Assembly: GCF_001598495.1 (NCBI RefSeq)
Contig: NZ_BCZB01000003.1
Span: 121,645 to 185,644, forward strand
Source of the DNA: Neokomagataea thailandica NBRC 106555
Lineage (GTDB): Bacteria > Pseudomonadota > Alphaproteobacteria > Acetobacterales > Acetobacteraceae
Direction: 5' to 3'
Length of the DNA stretch: 64,000 nucleotides
Shown: piece by piece, positions 58,948 to 64,000 of the stretch
Numbering within the stretch: position 1 is the first letter of the stretch
Layout of the letters: the number at the start of each line of letters is the position of its first letter
Notes under the pieces: model-generated
Databases searched by the model: none
Told to the model about the DNA's origin: nothing
What the model saw: only the letters and a program-made list of their open reading frames with translations
Program-made: the position numbers and the translations under genes

Positions 58948-59744
58948 GAGCTATAAGGTCCAGAGAGAGGTTGAGAAGAGAATTGCGTGGATGCCGCCTC
59001 AGCAATCTGCGTAAAGCGCGACGCATCAAGACTAGCATTCCCCACCAAGACGCCACCAATTGAACGAATGGACAAAATGGCATGCGCCTGATCAGGTGTA
59101 ACAGAGCCGCCATACAGGATTGGTACGCGAATGTCATCCTTCTTCAGCCGAGAGCGCAGCAAACCGCTCAAAAGATAAAGTGTGCGTTCCAGTTCATCAC
59201 GTGATGGGGTCACGCCACTACCAATAGCCCAAATGGGCTCGTATGCGAGCACACCTTCAAAATCGCTGGTCAATGAGCCATCAATCTGACTAGCCAGAAC
59301 GGACGCAGCGCGGCCTTCTTGGCGTTCATGCATGGTTTCACCAATACACACCACGGGCCGAAGCCCTGCATCCATTGCAGCTCGTACTTTCAGGCGGATC
59401 AAAGCATCTGTTTCGCCATGTGCCTGACGGCGCTCCGAATGCCCTAAAATAACATAGCGCGCCCCTAAATCCGCGAGCATCTCGGCGGAGATATCACCCG
59501 TATGCGCGCCATTATAAGACATATGGCAGTCTTGGCCGCCCACCAAGATAGCGTCTCCCACATTACGAGTACGCAAAATCCGGCTCGTACGCTCAATTTG
59601 CGTAAAAGGAGGACATACAACCAATTGTACATCACTCGGGAGAGAACGCGCGCGCCGCACCACATCACATGTCAACTGATGTGCGCTGCCCCGCAAACCA
59701 TTCATCTTCCAATTGCCGATAATGAGCTTCGGCGATTCGTTCAT
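58944..59744 (-). CDS. tpiA: Triose-phosphate isomerase
   Basis: Interconverts dihydroxyacetone phosphate and glyceraldehyde 3-phosphate. The 266-residue barrel has IGNWKMNG (catalytic Lys), ILGHSERRQ (His), LAYEPIWAIGSG (Glu) and ILYGGSVTPDQA phosphate loop. It is first in the tpiA-secG-pyrG-kdsA run and diverges from the ppiD-like gene across 181 bases. Confidence 0.97.
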   Translation of the reverse strand: MNESPKLIIGNWKMNGLRGSAHQLTCDVVRRARSLPSDVQLVVCPPFTQIERTSRILRTRNVGDAILVGGQDCHMSYNGAHTGDISAEMLADLGARYVILGHSERRQAHGETDALIRLKVRAAMDAGLRPVVCIGETMHERQEGRAASVLASQIDGSLTSDFEGVLAYEPIWAIGSGVTPSRDELERTLYLLSGLLRSRLKKDDIRVPILYGGSVTPDQAHAILSIRSIGGVLVGNASLDASRFTQIAEAASTQFSSQPLSGPYSS

Positions 59745-59925
59745 GCCTTCTCCGCGTCAGAACTCTGACCTTAAAAACCCGTATCAAAACATTTGAACTA
59801 ACGTCGAACCTACGCTTGTTCTGGTCAAGCCGGGTTCACGACATTATGGTGCCTGCTGGTTCTTTAATGGCAGCTTTGCCAACATACCATCCCGACGTTA
59901 CGACAGCCGGATCCATTCTGACCCC

Positions 59926-61854
59926 ATGATTACCACACTTCGCCACCTCTTTGTTGATTCCTGGGCCGGTCGCGCGGCCGCTTTCCTCATTTTTCTAGCT
60001 TTCATCGGCTGGGGTGTGGGGGATGTGTTCAACAGCAGCAACTCAGCCTCTCCCAATGCCATTGCCAAGGTTGGGGATCGTGAGATTTCAGCAGAAACCT
60101 TCGCACGCGCATTAGAAACGCAACTCCCAAATGCCGCTCAACGGCTGGGTTATCAGGATATTGCGCACCTTCCTAAAGTGGCACGCCAGCAGATTGCACG
60201 GGAAGTCCTACGCGGCCTTGTAATTCAACAAGAAACGCAACTCGCGGCTGAACATGCCGGCATGTCAGTGCCAGACAGCATGGTGCGGGATGAAATTTTC
60301 AACATTCCTGCCTTTCATGATGCAGCAGGGCAGTTTGATCGCTCTCTCATGAATCAACGAATCGCTCGCATGGGATTAACCGAAAAGCGCTTGATCGAAT
60401 TGGTGCGTGAGGACATCATCAGCCGCTCACTCCTACAAGGCGTAGGAGCATCGGCACATGCATCCTCCATTTTGACAAACCTCTTAGTCAATTTTGAGAG
60501 CGATACGCGGCGCCTGAGCGTGCTACGCATTCCTTTTGCAGACCATAAGACGGCAAATGCCCCAACAGAGGAGCAACTGCGCCGTTTCTATGACAATCAT
60601 CCAAGCTTGTTCAAAACACCCGAATTCCGCCACATCAAAGCAGTTCTCATGACCCCCGATACGGTTGCTAGCACGATCGACGTCTCGGATGAGATTTTGC
60701 ATAAACTGTATGACATGCAGTCACGAACCTACAATGTCCCTGAAACACGCTCGCTACAGGTCTTGTCCTTTACGGATCGAGCAAAAGCACAAGACGCGGC
60801 CAATCATTGGAAAAACGGGACATCTTGGGATGATTTGATTAAAGCCAACCCATCCGCCATCCCAGCAACACCAGAAAATGCACGCCAGAGCGACCTGCCA
60901 AATGCTGAGCTCGCACAAGCCGCGTTCGCAGCGCCAGCTCAAAGTGTACAAGAGCCAGTGCATACAGCTTTTGGTTGGGTGGTTTTCAAAGTCACAGACA
61001 TCATCGCGCCGCATCACACAGATTTTGCGCAAGTGAAAGATCAACTGCGCCACGATGTGCAACATCAGCAAGCTCCCGAAGCACTACAAGCCCGCATGCA
61101 CCGCTTCCAAGATGCTATTTCTGGCTCCAGTGATCTCGAAAAAATCCCAAGTGACCTTGGTGCAACGCCTATCGCTGGCACGCTGGACGCGCAAGGCATG
61201 ACCCCAGAAGGTGTGCCTGCACCCATTCCCGGTAGTGCACAGTTACGAACCGCCATCATTCAACAGGCATTTGCACAAAAAGCTCTAGCAGCACCCCATA
61301 TTATCTCAGGACCTGAGAACTCAGCGTATGCGCTCATCGTTGATGCCATCCATCCCGGCAGCGTGCAGCCTTTTGAAAACGTGCGCAGTGCCGTCACTGC
61401 TGCGTGGGCTGAAGACCAAGCCAAACATCTAGCCGATCTGCGTGCGACTACACTGTACACGCAAGCGAAGAAAAGCGGCCTATCCATTGCTGTTTCCGGT
61501 CAGCCTGAAGCCAACGCTCTATGGCAAAATGTTGATGTATCGCGGGTTAAGCCAGATAATCGCCTACCCAATATCGTAACGCGCAATCTCTTTACGTTAA
61601 AAGCGCATGAAAGCGCCATGTACCAAAGTGATGATGCTTTTTGGCTGGTCACATTAGATGGCATCGAATCTGCGTCCCCCGCAGACCGTACGACCATTCA
61701 ACATGGTGTCGAGGCACAATACACACAGTCCCTGCAAATGGATATTCCTGAAGCCATCAGCACAACACTTGAGAAGCAATGGCCAATGACCCATCTGAAC
61801 ATGCCTCTCTTCAATCAAGTCGTAACGTCTGCACAGAGCAATAGCGCCCAATGA
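59926..61854 (+). CDS. PpiD/SurA-like periplasmic peptidyl-prolyl isomerase
   Basis: A 642-residue membrane-anchored folding factor. One N-terminal helix (AAAFLIFLAFIGWGVGDVF, residues 18-36) leaves the rest in the periplasm. A SurA_N-like chaperone region follows (residues about 45-220), then a parvulin-type rotamase domain (about 230-370; PEFRHIKAVLM, then ETRSLQVLSF), then a helical C-terminal part. Length matches PpiD (about 620). It overlaps trpE by 4 bases, an arrangement I expect in this group. Confidence 0.88.
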   Translation: MITTLRHLFVDSWAGRAAAFLIFLAFIGWGVGDVFNSSNSASPNAIAKVGDREISAETFARALETQLPNAAQRLGYQDIAHLPKVARQQIAREVLRGLVIQQETQLAAEHAGMSVPDSMVRDEIFNIPAFHDAAGQFDRSLMNQRIARMGLTEKRLIELVREDIISRSLLQGVGASAHASSILTNLLVNFESDTRRLSVLRIPFADHKTANAPTEEQLRRFYDNHPSLFKTPEFRHIKAVLMTPDTVASTIDVSDEILHKLYDMQSRTYNVPETRSLQVLSFTDRAKAQDAANHWKNGTSWDDLIKANPSAIPATPENARQSDLPNAELAQAAFAAPAQSVQEPVHTAFGWVVFKVTDIIAPHHTDFAQVKDQLRHDVQHQQAPEALQARMHRFQDAISGSSDLEKIPSDLGATPIAGTLDAQGMTPEGVPAPIPGSAQLRTAIIQQAFAQKALAAPHIISGPENSAYALIVDAIHPGSVQPFENVRSAVTAAWAEDQAKHLADLRATTLYTQAKKSGLSIAVSGQPEANALWQNVDVSRVKPDNRLPNIVTRNLFTLKAHESAMYQSDDAFWLVTLDGIESASPADRTTIQHGVEAQYTQSLQMDIPEAISTTLEKQWPMTHLNMPLFNQVVTSAQSNSAQ

Positions 61855-63278
61855 CCAACGCCGTGAACGTCCTCTTTTCCATTGAGGCAGCCGATCTTTT
61901 GACGCCAGTATCAGCTTATCTGAAGCTGGCTCACCTCTCTGGCAGCCCTTTTCGTATGCTGTTTGAAAGCGTGGAGGGGGGAGCCTCACGCGGACGTTAC
62001 ACGGTCATTGCTCTTCGCCCTGATTGGGTATGGAAATGCCAAAACGGGCACGTCACCCTTGATGGCACTCCATTAACTGGCAATCCCCTAGACACGCTCA
62101 ACACATTGGTTGAGCAAAGCGCTCTTGAACTTCCCGAGCACCTTCCCCCCATGATTGGCGGCGTTTTTGGCGTATTGGGCTATGACATGGTCCGGCATAT
62201 GGAACATCTCCCGCATGCACCTCAGGATGATCTTGGCCTATCCGAAGGCATTATGATCCGGCCAAGTCTTTTTGCTGTTTTTGATGCCGTACGTGATGAA
62301 CTGACACTCGCTGTACCACTTCGGGGAGAGATGACAGAAAGTGCCGCGCAGCACCTACTTCATGAAGCCCGAACTGCCTTAAACGCTCCCTTAAATTATA
62401 AAACGCCACACCTACCGAAAGGTACGCAGCTTTCCGCACCTGTCAGCAATATGACGCAGGATGCTTTTGAAAATAGCGTCCGCACAGCGCAAGAATATAT
62501 TGCTGCCGGTGATGCTTTCCAGATTGTACCAAGCCAGCGCTTCTCAACGCCATTCCCGTTACCTCCACTTGAACTTTACCGTAGCCTGCGCCGTATCAAC
62601 CCAGCGCCATTCCTTTTCTTATTAGAGATGGATGAATACGCCTTAGTCGGCTCTTCACCAGAAATTTTGGTCCGCCTGCGCGATGACACAGTCACTGTGC
62701 GCCCCCTTGCAGGCACCCGCCCACGCGGCGCCTCTCATGCAGAAGATATTGCCCTAGAAGAAGAGTTGCTCGCGGATCAAAAAGAACGCGCTGAACATCT
62801 GATGCTCATTGACCTTGGCCGCAATGATGTCGGCCGAGTTGCCCAGTCAGGTTCCGTACATGTTCCGGATCAATTCATCGTCGAACGCTATAGTCATGTG
62901 ATGCATATTTCCTCAACCGTCACCGGCACGATTGCAGAAGGCAAAACCGCTAAGGATGCACTCATTGCGGCCTTTCCGGCCGGCACCCTCACAGGCGCAC
63001 CGAAAATCCGCGCTATGGAAATTATTGACGAACTCGAACCAACCCGACGTGGCCCATATGCTGGCTGCATCGGCTACTTCGGAGCAGATGGACAAATGGA
63101 TACCTGTATCGGCCTACGCATGGGGCTCGTCCATAACGGCAAGCTGCATGTTCAAGCGGGATGTGGCGTCGTGGCCGATAGTGACCCTCACGCAGAGTTC
63201 CTTGAAACAAAAGCCAAAGCCCGAGCTGTCTTAAAAGCGGCAGAGCTTGCGATCAAAAATGCCACACATCAAATTTAA
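61851..63278 (+). CDS. trpE: Anthranilate synthase component I
   Basis: Converts chorismate to anthranilate using ammonia from TrpG. The 475-residue protein has the tryptophan-feedback region FRMLFESVEGGASRGRYT, FQIVPSQRFSTP, LVGSSPEILVRL, RPLAGTRPRG, MLIDLGRNDVGRVA, FPAGTLTGAPKIRAMEII and GCIGYFGADGQMDTCIGLR. It is a stand-alone component, and its partner starts 67 bases later but is abnormal. Confidence 0.97.
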   Translation: MTNAVNVLFSIEAADLLTPVSAYLKLAHLSGSPFRMLFESVEGGASRGRYTVIALRPDWVWKCQNGHVTLDGTPLTGNPLDTLNTLVEQSALELPEHLPPMIGGVFGVLGYDMVRHMEHLPHAPQDDLGLSEGIMIRPSLFAVFDAVRDELTLAVPLRGEMTESAAQHLLHEARTALNAPLNYKTPHLPKGTQLSAPVSNMTQDAFENSVRTAQEYIAAGDAFQIVPSQRFSTPFPLPPLELYRSLRRINPAPFLFLLEMDEYALVGSSPEILVRLRDDTVTVRPLAGTRPRGASHAEDIALEEELLADQKERAEHLMLIDLGRNDVGRVAQSGSVHVPDQFIVERYSHVMHISSTVTGTIAEGKTAKDALIAAFPAGTLTGAPKIRAMEIIDELEPTRRGPYAGCIGYFGADGQMDTCIGLRMGLVHNGKLHVQAGCGVVADSDPHAEFLETKAKARAVLKAAELAIKNATHQI

Positions 63279-63345
63279 CATATACGAATGATGTATGTAT
63301 GAAAGTTATATGTGACGTGACAGCATGTGAAAGCCACCTCAGGCC

Positions 63346-64000
63346 ATGATCCTCTTGATCGATAATTACGACAGCTTCACCTTCAATATCGTGCATCATT
63401 TTGGTGCCTTGGGTGTTCGCTGTGATGTGCGGCGCAATGACGCCCTCAGCGTAGAAGACGCGCTAGCCCTCAAGCCACAAGCTATCGTCCTATCACCCGG
63501 CCCATGCGCCCCTAATGATGCCGGCATATGCTGTGACCTTATTCAAGCTGCTGCAGGGCGCGTGCCTATTCTCGGTGTCTGCCTAGGGCATCAAGCGATT
63601 GGACAAGTCTTTGGTGCAGAGGTCGTGCGACCCAGTATCCTACGCACGCTCAGCACATTCATTTTCCACGCTTGCCTTCTTATGGTCGGCGCACAATTGC
63701 TCTTTGCAGGAGCTGATGTCTTCTGGAACCGTTACCGCCATACGTCAAAGCTCAAGATGAGCCGTGAAGAACTCAAACAAGAACATCGCAATACTGAAGG
63801 CGACCCACACGTCAAAGGCCGCCTAAAAGCCCTCCGTGCCAAAGCCGCCAAAGAGCGCATGAAAGAGGCCGTGGAAAACGCCACGGTTATCATCACCAAC
63901 CCCACACATTACGCCGTCGCCCTACATTATGAACAAGGAGCATCTGGTGCCCCCAAGATCGTGGCCAAAGGTATGGATGAGGTCGCTGCCCGCATACGTG
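63346..64000 (+). CDS. TrpG N-terminal half joined in frame to FlhB C-terminal part; open at right edge
   Basis: 218 codons are visible with no stop. Residues 1-95 are the anthranilate synthase glutaminase: [31 protein letters not shown] and [20 protein letters not shown], with the nucleophile Cys79. At about residue 96-102 the homology switches to FlhB, the flagellar export switch protein: a membrane helix ([20 protein letters not shown]), [37 protein letters not shown], and the self-cleavage motif NPTH (residues 185-188) in [14 protein letters not shown], then [16 protein letters not shown]. The TrpG half loses the His-Glu of its triad, and the FlhB half lacks its first membrane helices, so neither is likely to work. 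A real fusion, a deletion or inversion joint, or an assembly chimera could explain it. Confidence 0.88.
   Translation, partial: MILLIDNYDSFTFNIVHHFGALGVRCDVRRNDALSVEDALALKPQAIVLSPGPCAPNDAGICCDLIQAAAGRVPILGVCLGHQAIGQVFGAEVVRPSILRTLSTFIFHACLLMVGAQLLFAGADVFWNRYRHTSKLKMSREELKQEHRNTEGDPHVKGRLKALRAKAAKERMKEAVENATVIITNPTHYAVALHYEQGASGAPKIVAKGMDEVAARIR

Overview
The window comes from a Gram-negative alphaproteobacterium, most probably an acetic acid bacterium (Acetobacteraceae). The main reasons are a Tat-exported FAD (GMC) dehydrogenase with a tri-haem cytochrome c subunit in small-large-cytochrome order, a nearly complete hopanoid locus (hpnL, hpnABC, hpnDE, shc, hpnG), and the alphaproteobacterial synteny tpiA-secG-pyrG-kdsA with eno and an ftsB-like gene. 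A perfect GTTC-N7-GTTC LexA box lies upstream of lexA. Genus cannot be decided from the sequence. Base composition is moderate, with a more AT-rich stretch around 3.9-8 kb.

Layout. 1-7937: organosulfur cluster with ssuD (cut by the left edge), a FAD/NAD(P)-binding protein, an MFS transporter, a TonB-dependent receptor and a second FMN monooxygenase of the NtaA/DmoA type. 8083-11788 (minus): membrane-bound periplasmic dehydrogenase operon behind a 20-bp palindromic operator candidate. 12041-13870 (minus): lapA-like, pyrF, trpF and tRNA-Ser(GGA). 14219-21092 (plus): secB, then a tightly packed run of a large repeat-containing glycosyltransferase, an M20 peptidase, pdxA and pdxJ. 21133-26489: two small envelope proteins, a DUF3126 protein, a MoeB/ThiF-like adenylyltransferase with a DsrE-like protein, an SH3 protein and pyruvate kinase. 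26533-38057: prephenate dehydrogenase and the hopanoid locus, interrupted by an oppositely oriented aminotransferase with a twin-arginine leader. 38112-53691: mostly housekeeping genes (rlmE, ppx, tRNA-Gln, guaB, rsmB-like, antiporter, L,D-transpeptidase, response regulator, xth, M19 dipeptidase, uvrC, pgsA, lexA, rpmG). 53753-63278: ftsB-like, eno, kdsA, pyrG, secG, tpiA on the minus strand; ppiD-like and trpE on the plus strand.

The right end is the most surprising part. The gene after trpE starts as a normal anthranilate synthase glutaminase (TrpG) up to about residue 95. It then continues in frame, with no stop, into the fourth membrane segment and cytoplasmic domain of the flagellar export protein FlhB, including its NPTH self-cleavage motif, and runs off the window. 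This is either a real rearrangement that breaks trpG and flhB or an assembly or contig-joining chimera.

How the genes work together. The left cluster looks like a sulfonate or organosulfur scavenging unit that uses a TonB receptor and an MFS carrier rather than a visible SsuABC transporter. The hopanoid genes cover farnesyl diphosphate to squalene (HpnC, HpnD, HpnE), cyclisation (Shc) and side-chain steps (HpnA, HpnB, HpnG); hpnH is not in the window. Many convergent gene pairs end in long perfect hairpins without a U-tract, which look like shared bidirectional 3' ends. No insertion sequence, prophage, CRISPR array or rRNA was seen.
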